Source: Parapristionchus giblindavisi
Lineage: Eukaryota; Nematoda; Chromadorea; Rhabditida; Diplogasteridae
Assembly (NCBI GenBank): GCA_943737045.1
Contig: CALSFV010000021.1
Span: 930,001 to 994,000, forward strand
Direction: 5' to 3'
DNA: 64,000 nucleotides
The number at the start of each line of letters is the position of its first letter. Within the stretch, counting starts at the first letter, position 1. The notes beneath the pieces are model-generated. The model worked only from the letters and a program-made list of their open reading frames with translations, was not told where the DNA came from and searched no databases. Shown here piece after piece: positions 43,841 through 56,860 of the stretch. The position numbers and the translations under genes were made by a program.

Positions 43841-44050
43841 CGTAACATATCAAGGCGAATTGCGAGTATGTGAGAGCAAACTTTCCCACATATGGGCAAC
43901 AGAGTTCCCATCATTGAACGAACAAATAATGAATTTCAAGTCATGCAAATGTACTCAATACTAATTTGAGGAACATTGTTTCGACCATAGCTTCTAGACA
44001 GCGAACCTCTACGCAATGGGGTTGGCCACTTGTGTACGGGGTGCGTGATA

Positions 44051-45295
44051 ATTACTTGCACTCAATTTCATCAGATTGCACAATCGCAACCAATCGATAT
44101 ATCGCAACACCAGTTACATCTTCATGATGGTTGACCTTTCGTATAAAACTGTTCGAGGTATCAATCCGTTTGGTATAGTTAGTCAAGGATGGTGGAAGCA
44201 AACCCGATGAGATGTACTATCCTGAAACACAATCGCGAAGGAATCCAGCACTCCGACCTCTTCATTCGACTCAACGCTCCCAAGAGAATCATCTACCACG
44301 CCATCCGACGCTACGACTAACTCGGCACAGAAGGTGACCGTCGTGTGCGAGGAAGACCCGTGACCGCAACTTTACGCTAGAACCGTAAGAGAATTCGCCA
44401 GAAGATCTATCGTAACCCTAAGCGGTGCATGGGTTGAATGGCTTGAAAGCTCGGTATCTCTGATTTATTTATTCGTAGGATTGCCAAATCTGGCCTGATG
44501 CAGCACCTATATATGTACTGTAAACTGCTTGGTTTGAGCGATCTCAGGATCAATCTACGCAGAATGCGATGCCCTCTCCTTCTTGACCGTTGTTACATTT
44601 ACGAACATGCCACCGCTTCCCTTGATGATGAAAACTTCTTTAACCTCGATTGTGAGATCAATTCTCTAAATAGCACAATCATCGCCCGCGATGCCAAGGA
44701 ATATACCAAACGGGGTGGCATCACTGGTCATGCCTCGCTTCCTGCTTATGTGATGGTGGGACGGGCCTCTGTTCCATTTGTCAAATTTCTCTCTTCTTTG
44801 TGACCCCAGGCGTAAAGTTGAGCAAGCACTACTAAATCAAGTACATCCTGAAAGACACACTCCTCCCCCGGACCAAGTCTCACTTCGGTCGGAGCTTTTG
44901 GACGTAGCAGAAGGGAAGCAACCAGAGCCACGACCATGTTGTTTGGTGAAAATTTTCCCGACTACATGACTCCAAACGAATGACCCCCTCCCACATGACC
45001 TCAATCCCCGGAACCTCAGCGCCGGTGTTTCTGGAGAGTATGATCTCTACTACCAAGTACTATACTCTGGGCAGTCTGAAGTTGGCTCTCCTCCGAGCAT
45101 GGGACAAATTCAGAGATGACTACCTCCGTAAATTCATATCGCCTTCGAGAAGTTCCTCCGGGCTTGCATTAAAGCGAAGGGGCAATCCATTGACATATTC
45201 TTGTTACAATTGAATTGAATAAATAATGGTACGAAACTGGTTGCTCAGCTCGCATTCTAAGGGGAGGTATAGATAAAAGTTCGAGTGCAAGTAAT
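44051..45295 (+). pseudogene. Decayed Tc1/mariner-type transposase element
   Basis: Ends ATTACTTGCACTC and complement, TA on both sides (44,049 and 45,296). From ATG 44,189 the frame reads MVEANPMRCTILKHNREGIQ, then NAPKRIIYHAIRRYD, then a stop, then RGRPVTATLR, then a stop, then NRKRIRQKIYRNPKRCMG: the paired-like helix-turn-helix and nuclear-targeting region of a Tc1/mariner-superfamily (maT-like) transposase. Later pieces give DDENFFNLDCEINSLNSTII, then ENFPDYMTPNE, then LRAWDKFRDDYLRKFI, matching the C-terminal catalytic half of that family. Several stops and shifts; inactive. Confidence 0.8.
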
Positions 45296-45297
45296 TA

Positions 45298-45505
45298 CTC
45301 TGGTATTTTGCCACTTAAAGTCTACTTAAACTACGTCACAGACTTTAAGTAGACTTTAAGTAAACTTTAAGTGAAAGAACATTTGACGAAATGCATTACA
45401 GTATACCACACCACTTTAAGTAGACTTACGTCTCACTTTAAGTTTACTTAAAGTCTACTTAAAGTGGGAAAGTTTAAGTAGACTTTAAGTGGCAAAATAC
45501 CAGAG
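45298..45505. mobile_element. CTCTGGTATTT hairpin element
   Basis: CTCTGGTATTTTGCCACTTA to its complement, built from AAGTAGACTTTAAGT units. It shares its left TA (45,296) with the transposon to its left and has TA at 45,506. Confidence 0.8.
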
Positions 45506-45898
45506 TATCACGCACCCTCTACATGATACAAATGTTCGGGTGAATAGTTGCCTAAAAAGTAACGATTTGCCCGCATACAGGGTTTTTCCCGAACACAAAA
45601 AATCGCCTCTCGGATAACTTTGATCTCTGTATAATCATTAGAGATCCGCATTCGTGCATTTGCACGACCGGTTCGACGATGTTCGATGTTATAATGATAA
45701 AAAGTCATTCTGCGCGATTTTGATAATTAATTTCGTGCAAAGTCGTACATTTGGGCATCATTTTCAACCATTAATTAGTAAGAAATCATCTATCATTCAT
45801 TAATTAGTGAGAATTCAATTCTCATTCACAAATTAGTCAGAAATCATTTCTGAACGACCGTACTTTTGCGGATCTCTAATAACCATCAGTGGTCATTT

Positions 45899-45929
<31 letters not shown>

Positions 45930-45931
45930 TT
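45899..45931. repeat. TTTA microsatellite
   Basis: About eight tandem TTTA units. Confidence 0.9.
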
Positions 45932-46162
45932 CCATAGAAAGTCATTTTTAGGTCCAACGCACCTGTACAACCGTCGTGTAGTTCAAATGAAGATTGTAAA
46001 TCCAATCGTCTTCCTTGTTGTCAATATACTCCACATTGTTAATTTATAAGAATTGATTTGTTATTGGAAATAAATTTACATTACAAATTTACATTTCAAT
46101 GTAATTTATATTAACAATGAATAATTATCATTTGTCACGTTTTTTTTATTATTTAACGATAT

Positions 46163-47499
46163 TTAAGACACCGGCTCAGCAAGATTCGAGGGTTGTGCCA
46201 GTGACCCCGGACATCGACCTCACCGATTTGGCCCAAAAATTTTTTATGGATACCCCCATGGGCCCCCATAACAAAATGGGTATTCATTTGGGCTGGTTCC
46301 TTGAAACACAGATGTGGCGGGTTTTCGAATTTTGAAAACTCGATTTTCACCGAAAAAAAAATGAAGCGACCTAGCACCAATGTAAGTGTCGATTAATTAT
46401 AAGTATAAATAGACAACGAAAACTGGCTATACGACGGTCCGGAGATCCTATCGCAAACTGATTTTTTACCTCCTCAAAACATTCTAAAATTAATTAAAAT
46501 TTTAAAACAAAAAAAATGCAGTCCAATTTTTGCCTCATCTTATAGAGCAAAAAATTCCGCGTCGAATAAGTGAAAAAAATCAACCTGAAGTTGACCCGAA
46601 AATATTTTTGTTTTCAAACCCCCTCGTGTTTGTACTCATATTGAAGAGCTCGTCGAGTAGAACAACTATAATGTTGAACGTTTTGTTTGAAACTCATGTA
46701 CAAGAGAAATACATCAGTTTAATTTATTCTCACAGTTTTTCAGTCAATTTAGAGTAAATCGAAAGTAAAATATTTTTTGTGCACAAAGTGATTACGACTA
46801 TATTGTAGAACTTAAAAATCCATACTTAATTTAATTTTAATTAAAACTTAATTTGTTGTTTCACGAAAAAAAATTGTTGACCCCTATTCTGAAAAACATG
46901 GCCTCTAAAGTGGTCATGAAAAAAAGTTGTCGAAAGCTTGCCAAGTTTATACTCATTTTAAAGAACTCATCGAGCACATCATTTTTCATGTTGGTCGTAT
47001 TGTATGAAAGTCATTTGTTCTCAAGATACAAGCGAACGAAATGATTTGGATCCAATAAATCTTAATTCATGTATTTCTCTTGTACATGAGTTTTTTTAAA
47101 CGTTCAACATGAAAGTTTTTTGCTCTATAAGATGAGGCAAAAATTGGACTGCACTTTTTTGTTTTAAAATTTTAATTAATTTTAGAATGTTTTGAGGAGG
47201 TAAAAAATCAGTTTGCGATAGGATCTCCGGACCGTCGTATAGAAAGTTTTCGTTGTCTATTTATACTTATAATTAATCGACACTTACATTGGTGCTAGGT
47301 CGCTTCATTTTTTTTTCGGTGAAAATCGAGTTTTCAAAATTCGAAAACCCGCCACATCTGTGTTTCAAGAAACCAGCCCAAATGAATACCCATTTTGTGA
47401 TGGGGGTCCAAGGGGGTATCCATTAAAAAAAATTTAGGCCAAATCGGTGAGGTCGATGTCCGGCACTTCCTGGATTCTCACTGAGCCGATGTCTTTTAA
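46163..47499. mobile_element. Foldback element G2
   Basis: TTAAGACACCGGCTCAGCAA to CACTGAGCCGATGTCTTTTA, shorter arms than G1, AT-rich centre with no coding domain. Confidence 0.7.
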
Positions 47500-47980
47500 A
47501 AAGGAAAACCCCCAGCTAAAAAAAGAATTAATCTTTGAGCTGAGTTGGCTGGCACACTCTGGCAGGGAGTGATTTTTCCGAATGCTATTTCCCGGGTATG
47601 ACAACTAGTCATAATTATATCTGATTTGTAGTATGCAAAATCGAGCAATTGATATGTTAATGTGAAGTGCATGAAAGATGTGGTGAAATATGTTTCAAGT
47701 TGATTAGTAGAGCTATGATGATGTAGGGTGTGTAGTACTTCCAATATCAAATACCAGGAATCCTCCTTTGGTAACATCGCATTCATGGCTCAGTGGCTCG
47801 ACTGTTACGTAACAGTCGTCTCCACGTGGGTTCGGGTTCTCTTTACCTGTTTCGCGATTTTTGCAAGCTTTCTATGATGTTGTCGTTGGTCAGAGATGGT
47901 CATATTGTAATTATTTCTGCTGTCGGAGTGTTTCTGCCTTATCCAAAAACCGCGCTTTCAAATCTCAATAATCACTCGAA
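47500..47980. other. Inter-element sequence with tRNA-like block
   Basis: Near 47,785-47,835: CATGGCTCAGTGGCTCGACT then GTGGGTTCGGGTTC, A- and B-box-like, probably a SINE head. No protein gene seen. Confidence 0.35.
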
Positions 47981-47983
47981 TTA

Positions 47984-49461
47984 TAAGACAACGGTTCAGT
48001 GAGATTCCAGGTAGTGCCGGACATCGACCTCACCGATTTGGCTCAAAATTTTTTGTGGATACCCCCATGCCCCCCTGACACAAAATGGTTATTCATTTGG
48101 GCTGGATCCTTGAAACACAGATGTGGCGGGTTCTCGAAATTTGAAAACTCGATTTTCGCCAAAAAAAAGTGGAGCGACCTAGGTCCCATATTAGTGTGGA
48201 ATAATTACATATATGCCTATGCAACAAAAACTCGCTATTGGACGGTCCGGATATCCGATCGCAAACTGATTTTTTTACCTCCTCAAAACAATCTAAATTT
48301 AATTACAAATTTAAAACAAAAAACGGCAGCCCAATTTTAGCCTCATTTTATAGAGCAAAAAATTCCGCATCGAATAAGGCAAAAAAATCAAAAATCTATC
48401 GACCCGTGTTTTGAAATAAATGAACCTGAAGATGACCCGAAAATATTTTTGTTTTCAAACCCCCTAATGTTTCTACTCATATTGAAGAGCTCGTCGAGTA
48501 GAACAAGTTTAATGTTGAACGTTTTGTTTGAAACCCTTGTACAAGAGAAATACATCTGTTTTATTTATTCTCACAGTTTTTCAGTCAATTTAGAGTAAAT
48601 CGAAAGTAAAATATTTTTTGTGCACAAAGTGATTACGCCTATATTGTAGAACTCAAAAATCCATACTTAATTAGTTGTTTCACGAAAAAAAATTGTTGAC
48701 CCCTATGCTGAAAAACATGGCCTCTAAAGTGGTCATGAACAAAAAGTTGTCGAAACCTTGCCATGTTTATACTCAGTTTAAAGAACTCGTCGAGCACACC
48801 ATTTCTCATGTTGGTCGTATTCTATGAAAGTTCTTTGTTCTCAAGATACAAGCGATTCTAAATATTTGGATCCAATAAATCTTTATTCATGTATTTCTCT
48901 TGTACATGAGTTTCAGACAAAACGTTCAACATGAAAGTTGTTCTACTCGACGAGCTCTTCAATATGAGTACAAACATGAGGGGGTTTGAAAACAAAAATA
49001 TTATCGGGTCATCTTCAGGTTCATTTATCTCAAAACACGGGTCGATCGATTTTTGATTTTTTGCCTTATTCGATGCGGAATTTTTTGCTCTATAAAATGA
49101 GGCAAAAATTGGGCTGCCGTTTTTTTTGTTTTAAAATTTTAATTAAATTTAGAATGTTTTGAGAAGGTTAAAAAATCAGTTTGCGATCGGATATCCGGAC
49201 CGTCCAATAGCGAGTTTTTGTTGCATAGGCATATATGTAATTATTCCACACTAATATGGGACCTAGGTCGCTCCACTTTTTTGGCGAAAATCGAGTTTTC
49301 AAATTTCGAGAACTCGCCACATCTGTGTTTCAAGGATCCAGCCCAAATGAATACCCATTTTGTGATAGGGGCACATGGGGGTATCCACAAAACAATTTTG
49401 AGCCAAATCGATGAGGTCGATGTCCGGCACTACCTGGAATCTCACTGAGCCGGTGTCTTAA
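47984..49461. mobile_element. Foldback element G3
   Basis: AAGACAACGGTTCAGTGAGA to CTCACTGAGCCGGTGTCTTA. The arms share AAAACTCGATTTTCGCC. Confidence 0.7.
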
Positions 49462-50264
49462 AATGAGTATAAACATGGCAAGGTTTCGACAACTTCTTTT
49501 CATGACCACTTTAGAGGCCATGTTTTTCAGAATAGGGGGCAACAATTTTTTTTCGATAAACAACAAATCAAGTATGGATTTTTGAGTTCTACAATATAGG
49601 CGTAATCACTTTGTGCACAAAAAATATTTTAATTTCGATTTACTCCAAATTGACTGAAAAACTGTGAGAATAAATAAAACAGATGTATTTCTCTTGTACA
49701 AGGGTTTCAAACAAAACGTTCAACATTAAACTTGTTCTACTCGACGAGCTCTTCAATATGAGTACAAACATGAGGGGGTTTGAAAACAAAAGTATTTTCG
49801 GATCGTCTTCAGGTTCATTTATCTCAAAACACGGGTCGATCGATTTTTGATTTTTTTGCCTCATTCGACGCGGAATTTTTGCTCTATAAAATGAATTAAA
49901 AATTGGGCTGCCGTTTTTTGTTTTAAAATTTTAATTAATTTTAGAATGTATTGAGAAGGTAAAAAATCAGTTTGCGATCGGATCTCCGGACCATCATATA
50001 TCTAGTTTTTGTTGTCTATTTATACTTATAATTAATCGACACTAACATTGGTCCTAGGTCGCTCCATTTTGTTTTGGTGAAAATCGAGTTTTCAAATTTC
50101 GACATCCCGCCACTTCTGTGTTTCAAGGATCCAGCCCTAATGAATGCCCATTTGGTGATGGGGGCTCATGGGGGTATCCACAAAAAAATTTTGAGCCAAA
50201 TCGGTGAGGTCGATGTCCGGGGTCAGTGGCTCAAACCTCGAATCTTACTGTGCCGGTGTCTTAA
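49462..50264. mobile_element. Foldback element G4, half copy
   Basis: One arm plus centre of the G family, abutting G3 and ending GCCGGTGTCTTAA. The opposite arm is missing or shared with G3. Confidence 0.55.
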
Positions 50265-51340
50265 TAGCTGGGGGTGTGGCTTTAAACCTCAGACTAACGC
50301 TCCAATGAATTTGTAAAATTGTTCTTCCGTTTTCAATCAATCAAACATGTAAAAACGAAGTATCGCACATGTATTTACCAGGATCCGAGAATATTAAGTA
50401 CAGGCGATACGATAGCTTGAGAGAGAGGGAGAGAGTGAGAGAGTGAGATAGATTGATATATTTTCCTAGACAAACCTGTTTGTTGAACTAAAATAGATAT
50501 CTATTATGCTTCACTGCGAGTCAATCACAAACTGCATGGCGGCTTATGGAGCGCATATCAGTTTGTGATTGATGAGCAGTGTAGTATAAAGGGAATTTGA
50601 GTGGGAAAGAGGGAGAGGGACGCAACTGGTGTTTCCCTTGTAAGGCGGACTGTATCTTTATATCTCTGTGAGACTTCAGCAGTATTTAAAAAATACAATA
50701 AAAATCTTTAACAGCTCGTTTTTTTATGTTGTCTTATTGTTAGCTGGATTTCATTAAGATGCTATACAACGCAAAATTAATTAATTTATTTATCTACGCC
50801 CGAGGCGCAACGAGATATGTGATTATTTAGAGAGAAAAAGAACATGATATTATATTGATTTTCCAGATTGGGGGGAGGGGACATGCGGCGCAATGCAATC
50901 GTTCGTTATCTATCGTATCTGCATTATCTCCTCTGAATATGTATCTCTCTGGCCTTGACCTACGATAGACCATGGAAAGAGACGAGAGCGGAGAGATATA
51001 AAGATACAGTCCTTCTCACCATCAGCGAGAGGTCGAGGCCAGAGAGACAGAGGGAGGCGGGATCACATCTTTATATTACCCACTCTGTTCTTATACATCT
51101 CGCGCATCGTGTCGTGATTCGTGAATTACGTTGTTATTCTGTAAAATGATAATTCACGTCTGTCTGTCTTTGCGTCTGTCCGTTACTCATTTCTACTATT
51201 AACTACAAAGCGTTATCTTTTGCATATTGTTCTTCGAAAAAATTTCAAATTTTAATCAACTACCATAAACATATTTTCTGGAACATTGACGCATTATATT
51301 GCTTTACGCGGTTCTGTTGCGATTCCCTCTCCCTCTCCCT
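50265..51340. other. No gene recognised; inverted repeat
   Basis: Simple GAGAGAG repeat (50,420-50,450), and GGACTGTATCTTTATATCTC (50,647) with its complement near 50,995. A GTGATTGA palindrome is centred near 50,545. Confidence 0.45.
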
Positions 51341-51529
51341 TTCAAGGAACATCTGCACAAAAAAACTCTTGAAATCTGTTTCTCCACAAGATTCCTATTG
51401 ATTGGAAGATTATAAGATCGATCTGTGCGGTAACAAAATGACAATGATATACCGTTATGACAATGATATGCGTTAATACCGTATATAATTGTGATGATGC
51501 GGTCTCACACCCTTGTACTGTCCGGTATG

Positions 51530-51860
51530 ATCTGTATACCGAGCAATCTCCCGGAGGGCCTAATCTCTTCTTCGGACCTACTTTACTGTGTAATTTAGCC
51601 ATTACCAATTCCCCTTTTGGGCGCCTTGGTGGTGCGGAGGCGGTGAACCGACCGGGAATCGAACCCAGGATACATGGAATGATGGGGCGCGCCATAGACC
51701 ACTACACGGCGGTTCATTGGAGGGCAACTCCTACATTTAACTTTGGCTTGAAGCCTCCCGCACTATGAAAAATCAGCAAAGTTGATTTGCACCGGGCGGG
51801 ATTCGAACCCACGAGGTTCCAATCGCCACACAAAAGCTTTAGCCACTAAGCCATCTCAGC
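51530..51860 (-). mobile_element. tRNA-derived SINE-like blocks
   Basis: Two minus-strand tRNA-like heads. One (about 51,640-51,720) has a 7-bp acceptor-like pair TGAACCG/CGGTTCA and GGGTTCGATTCCCGG. The other (about 51,790-51,865) has TGGCTTAGTGGCTAAAGC and GGGTTCGAATCCCGC. Neither forms a complete cloverleaf. GGGCCTAATCTCGTCTTCGG-like sequence links them to the repeat at 620-650. Confidence 0.45.
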
Positions 51861-52094
51861 ATGTGTCGCAACTCGTAAAACTCGATGATGGCTCTGTCTG
51901 AAGCGTTTCATATCGTATCTAACTTTCGCGCCGGGAGGATCCCTCAGTTTGCGATACTCAGTTTGAGATTGCGGGAGCTCCTTAGTTACTATCATTGAGC
52001 CGCCGTGCACTACACCACTTCGCCTTCGTCATTTCCATACACATTTAGTTTCTCTGGTATAATCATAACGTGCTATTACTAATACAAAAATCGT

Positions 52095-52215
52095 TAAAGG
52101 CACACCCTAGGCTAATTTGAAACTCTCCGCTCTGGTCACACTCTCTCGCTTTCTTTGTTGCGAGAGAGTATTGCCAATGCGGAGAGTAAAATTAGCTTGG
52201 GCTGTGCCTTTAAGT
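52095..52215. mobile_element. Hairpin MITE, GCTAATTT subfamily
   Basis: TTAAAGGCACACCCTAGGCT to GCTTGGGCTGTGCCTTTAA, near-perfect hairpin. Confidence 0.7.
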
Positions 52216-52499
52216 ATTTCCATTTGTGTTCATCTATACCTAATCACATATTTACTTATTTATTTGACACACATGTGACAGGTTGTCAGCGGAGAATCTT
52301 TTTTTTTTGGAGAAAGACCAAAGTACTTATGGATTTTTGAGTTCGACAATATGGACGTTATCACTTTGTGCACAAAAATATTTTTCTTTCGCTTTACTCA
52401 AAATAAGCTGAATATCCGTAATCATATTGACCGTATGAAATACATTTGTTAATTTGGTACGAGAGAAGCCAGCCACGGCCAAAATGTGTTTCTATGTTT

Positions 52500-52925
52500 A
52501 GTGCGAGAGCCCAAGTGAGAAGGCGAGAGAAGGAATAAAGCTTTATACCACGCACAGACGAGAGATAGAGGTGATTGAAGATAATTCGCTTCGTTTCATA
52601 CATGTTCTCCCGCGAAGTCCGTCTCGCTTTTCCGTTATTCTACAATTTGTGTTCATCCGTGCCTCTTTTTATTATGATTTATTTGACTCTTTAAATATTT
52701 TGCGATATTATTTTATATATTTTTCATTCTTTGAATATTTTCAGGCGCCTATATCGCCTTTCATGTTGTAGCTTACAACTAAGATGACGCAAAATGTAAA
52801 TCAAGGAAACATACATCGCTTACAACTATGATGTCGCAAAATGTAAATCGAAAAAAATGAGGAACTGATGAGGTAATTTATATTTCCATAAATACTATAT
52901 ATCTAGATATTTCCACTCGTTTATT
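52500..52925 (+). repeat. Dispersed repeat, copy 2
   Basis: Partner of 42,210-42,703. Contains a short duplication of GATG(A/T)CGCAAAATGTAAATC. Confidence 0.5.
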
Positions 52926-52929
52926 TAAA

Positions 52930-54200
52930 GGGAGTATGCCACGCTAGACAAGTTGGGTTCATATGACTTGTTTGACAGTTTAGGTATTAATGGCGAAAAT
53001 AAAAATTTTTTTTAAAAATCTATTAATTGAAAATCAATCGTCAAAGTTATTGTGATGTAGGTGGTGTACGGGGCAACGTGGTGTACGTGGTGTAAGGTGG
53101 CACCGCACGCGCGGCACCATACTAGTGCTGCCGCTACACCATAATTCGTCGTCCAGCCTGCGGCGCATTCTTTTTCTCCATTGCTTTTCTAATTTTCGAT
53201 CTTTTCGGAGATTTCGAGTACAGTAATAATGTGGAAACTAACATGCATAAACACATTATACACAAGTTTCTCGCTTATATGATTTTCTCCGCTACAAAAT
53301 GAGTAGATCGACGATTTTGTATTGTGTGTCAAGAATACAGTGAGATCATCACCAACTACCATAAACACTGAAAATGAAAGAGAAGAAGAAAGAAAGATAA
53401 GCAGAAATCAATAAATCATTGGAATTATATCAGAATCGACCTCAACGAGGATCTCACCGGAAACAACAAGATCATCTCTGCCCTCTTTCCTCCTGCTCTT
53501 GATACCACTCCACCCACATCCCCTATACGCCAGATCCCGTGTATGAGATAATAACGATGTTACAATATATATTTTTATCATACAAAAAAACGAAAAATCA
53601 ATAAAAAAAACAACTCGCGGACAGTCTCTCTTTGTTGTCCAATCAGCGTCGAGCGACGTCGTCGTTGTTGTCCTCCCTCTCCATGGGAATCGAACCACTT
53701 TCGCATATGAATCTACCTGAATCTGATAGTATCTCAACCCATATATTTATCAGACACAAATGATAGAAATACATCAAACTATTGGAAGAAGGGTGAATGA
53801 ATATAGAATATGTAGGCAATATACGAGAGCGGCACATATAAGTTCGCACATGGACATTTTATATTCTGAGATAGAGAGAAAGAAGAATCAGAGTGGGTAA
53901 CTCCAAATACAAAGCATTAATTATTGTTTTACAAATAGTTATTCCGTTCATAGAGTTGTTAGCCAAATAACCCCTGTATACCCTCGAATGTTACGCCGTG
54001 ATAATTGAATGTCAGGCGTCAGAATTGTGTACATTGTATTACTCCATTTCTGAACTATGATAACAATTCTGACGGCTGATATTCAAGTTTCACGGCGTGA
54101 TAATTCGAGGTTATAAAGGTGACAACCGGATCACATTTAAAGGGGAGTGAAAAGTACTATATAGTGAAGAAACCGAGAAGAACGTGATACCTAGATTAGT
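52930..54200. other. No gene recognised; small palindromes
   Basis: Contains a GTGGTGTACG repeat (53,060-53,100) and a foldback at about 53,983-54,110 (CCTCGAATGTTACGCCGTGA against its complement). Confidence 0.4.
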
Positions 54201-54215
54201 TTTCCTCGAAACAAT

Positions 54216-54396
54216 AACGTTCTACTCGAGTAGGAGGAGGAGGAGGGGGTGGGGGAGAAGAGGAGGGGAACGAGGAGGAGGAGGAAGAAGAGGATGATGA
54301 GGAGGAGAAGGGCGACGAAGAAAGAATGGAAGTAGAAAAGGAATCACCTGTTGAACCAGCTTACCGATTAAGAAAAAAGAAATCTTTCGCGAAATA
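54216..54396 (+). CDS. Possible acidic C-terminal exon
   Basis: An open frame of about 59 codons: a Gly run, then about 25 mostly Glu/Asp residues, then MEVEKESPVEPAYRLRKKKS-FAK and TAG. The non-repetitive basic end and terminal stop look coding, but no acceptor or upstream exon was identified and the purine repeat alone could create the frame. Confidence 0.2.
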
Positions 54397-54924
54397 GGAT
54401 GAAAAAGGGGTCAAAGGATAATCTACTGCTCATGTTTATTGTTAGTTGCATATCATTTAACTATTGCAAAAAAAAATTGTAAATTTGCGCACAAATCAAG
54501 GTAAATATGAAATTACACATGCTTACTATGCAGAATACGCGCACCTAAGGGGCAAGGATACAAGACAAGACGATAAGGAAAGACATTCATACAATATAAA
54601 TAAGAGTAAAGCAACAAAACACGATATAAACGTTAAAAAATGAGGAGAAAATGGAAAGAAAATCGCGTGGTGCGCTGATTGCGTTGAATTCGCGCCGTGT
54701 CCCGTAGAAAAATTTTTACCCATAGGATGGAATTTCCCCGTAGTATATCGTACCCAGAAATTCATACCGTACTTTTTAAAATTTTATTTATAGTTGTATA
54801 TTTTTTTTGAGTTTTTAAAAGTTGATTTATTCGATGTTACTTATCATCATGAGCATAAGAAAAATCCCTTGTCTAAATTGGCATACTTCCTTTAACAAAG
54901 CAAATTTTTATCAATTCTAGTGTT

Positions 54925-55045
54925 ATGGCTGTGCTTCCGATATGATAATATGATAACCGACCCGAACCGTTATGTTATTCCTAATGACCCAATTGTTCAA
55001 GACACTTTCGTACTCCAATTGGTAGAAGCATATGATAGCCTACTA
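54925..55045 (+). pseudogene. Coding-like stretch cut by foldback element
   Basis: The frame reads DPNRYVIPNDPIVQDTFVLQ then LVEAYDSLL and enters the foldback element starting near 55,046. The last residues vaguely resemble RTRLILQAYE in exon 1 of the gene at 59,427; this may be another damaged family member. Confidence 0.25.
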
Positions 55046-56836
55046 ACAAGGGAATCCCCGGAGGCCACACTCACCGATCTTGACAAAATTTTTACTTGTG
55101 GTGAACCTCATATAGGGATGAGGTTTAGCGGTGTCTTGAGCTGCTTATCAATTTTTTGAAATTTTAAAATTCATTTTTAAGATCGACCAAAAAAATGGGC
55201 GGTGCGTGCAGTGTGCACATAGAGATTACACACCACTCATTATCGCAAGTTCATTTTGACAGTGAAACAGATGTGTCGGTGGTGTAGTGTTAAGTTTCAT
55301 GCTTTGAGGTCGGTAGGTGGTATGTTCAATCCCTTCTGCGTTTTAGTCTTTTGCAAGGACTTGTAAATTTCACAAGCAATTTTTTTATCAGCACATTCAA
55401 AATTGATTTTTGAAAAAATATTTGAATATTTATTTACATTGTGTATAGTAAAATTTATCAAACAATAAAAATGGAATTTTAACAAAAGTGTGACATTCTG
55501 CAATAAAATGATTCCAGATCACGCAATGCACATTTAATGAATGGGAGATTTAAACAGTTAGGAGTTGAACAGCGATGAGAAAGCGAAGACGGGAACACAG
55601 GTGAGAGAAATGGAGCAGGGGTAGTAATAGGAGGGACGATCGATTCGGCAACGGATCATAAATCGGTTGGGAGATGGCCTGTGGCAACAAAAGTTGTACC
55701 ATTTTTATCAGTAGTAGTGTACGGTATTGGACTACCGTAACCGTCGGGAATCGCAAACTGATTTTTTCAGTCGACCCATGACCCGACCCATGATTCATGG
55801 TTGAAATTTGCCGAAGTCGAAAAATTCATGATGCTCCGAGATCAAATAATAGTTGCCATTATATCAATAGTGAGCTTCATTTATCTCTCTGGACACCATA
55901 AGCCGAACTACCGTAATCAAATTGGGATTTGCCGTGAATTTCGCTATAATATTGAAGGTACGGTAGCTAGAATACGGTAGTTCGGGTTACGGTACCCATA
56001 GAGGTAAAAGTTGGCTCACTATTGATATAATGGAAACTAGTATTTGGTCTCGGAGCGTCATGAATTTTTCGACTTCGGTAAATTTCAACCATGAATCATG
56101 GTCATGGATCGACTGAAAAAATCAGTTCGCGATTCCCGACGGTTACGGTAGTCCAATACCGTACACTCTTACTGATAACAATAGTGCAACTTTTGTTGCC
56201 ACAGGCCATCTCCCAACCGATTTATGATCCGTTGTCGAAAGCATCGTTGTCGAATCGAGCTCCCCCTATTACTACCCCTGCTCCATTTCTCTCACCCGTG
56301 CAGGCGCTCCTAACTGTTTAAATCTCCCATTCATTAAATGTGCATTGCGTGATCTGGAATCATTTTATTGCAGAATGTCACACTATTGTTAAAATTCCAT
56401 TTTTATTGATTGATAAATTTTACTATACACAATGTAAATAAATATTCAAATATTTTTTTCAAAAATCAATTTTGAATGTGCTGATAAAAAAATTACTTGT
56501 GAAATTTACAAGTCCTTGCAAAAGACTAAAACGCAGAAGGGATTGAACATACCACCTACCGACCTCAAAGCATGAAACTTAACACTACACCACCGACACA
56601 TCTGTTTCACTGTCAAAATGAACTTACGATAATGAGTGGTGCGTAATCTCTATGTGCACACTGCGCGCACCGCCCATTTTTTTGGTCGATCTTAAAAATG
56701 AATTTTAAAATTTCAAAAAATTGATAAGCAGCTCCCGACACCGCTAAACCTCATCCCTATATGAGGTTCACCACAAGTAAAAATTTTGTCTAGATCGGTG
56801 AGTGTGGCCTCCGGGGATTCCCTTGTAAGTCGGGAT
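55046..56836. mobile_element. Foldback element, about 1.8 kb
   Basis: ACAAGGGAATCCCCGGAGGC to its complement, arms meeting around 55,940. Each arm has a tRNA-like block (GGTGGTGTAGTGTTAAG...GTTCAATCCC). Frames at 55,550 and 56,091 are arm copies of the same sequence. Confidence 0.75.
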
Positions 56837-56860
56837 TTCTACTCGGTGTCATGCTCTGGT

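Noticed and set aside
51640..51865. Two tRNA genes on the minus strand
   Set aside because: T-arms and A boxes are good, but D and anticodon stems do not pair properly and the flanks match dispersed repeats, so they are kept only as SINE-like blocks.
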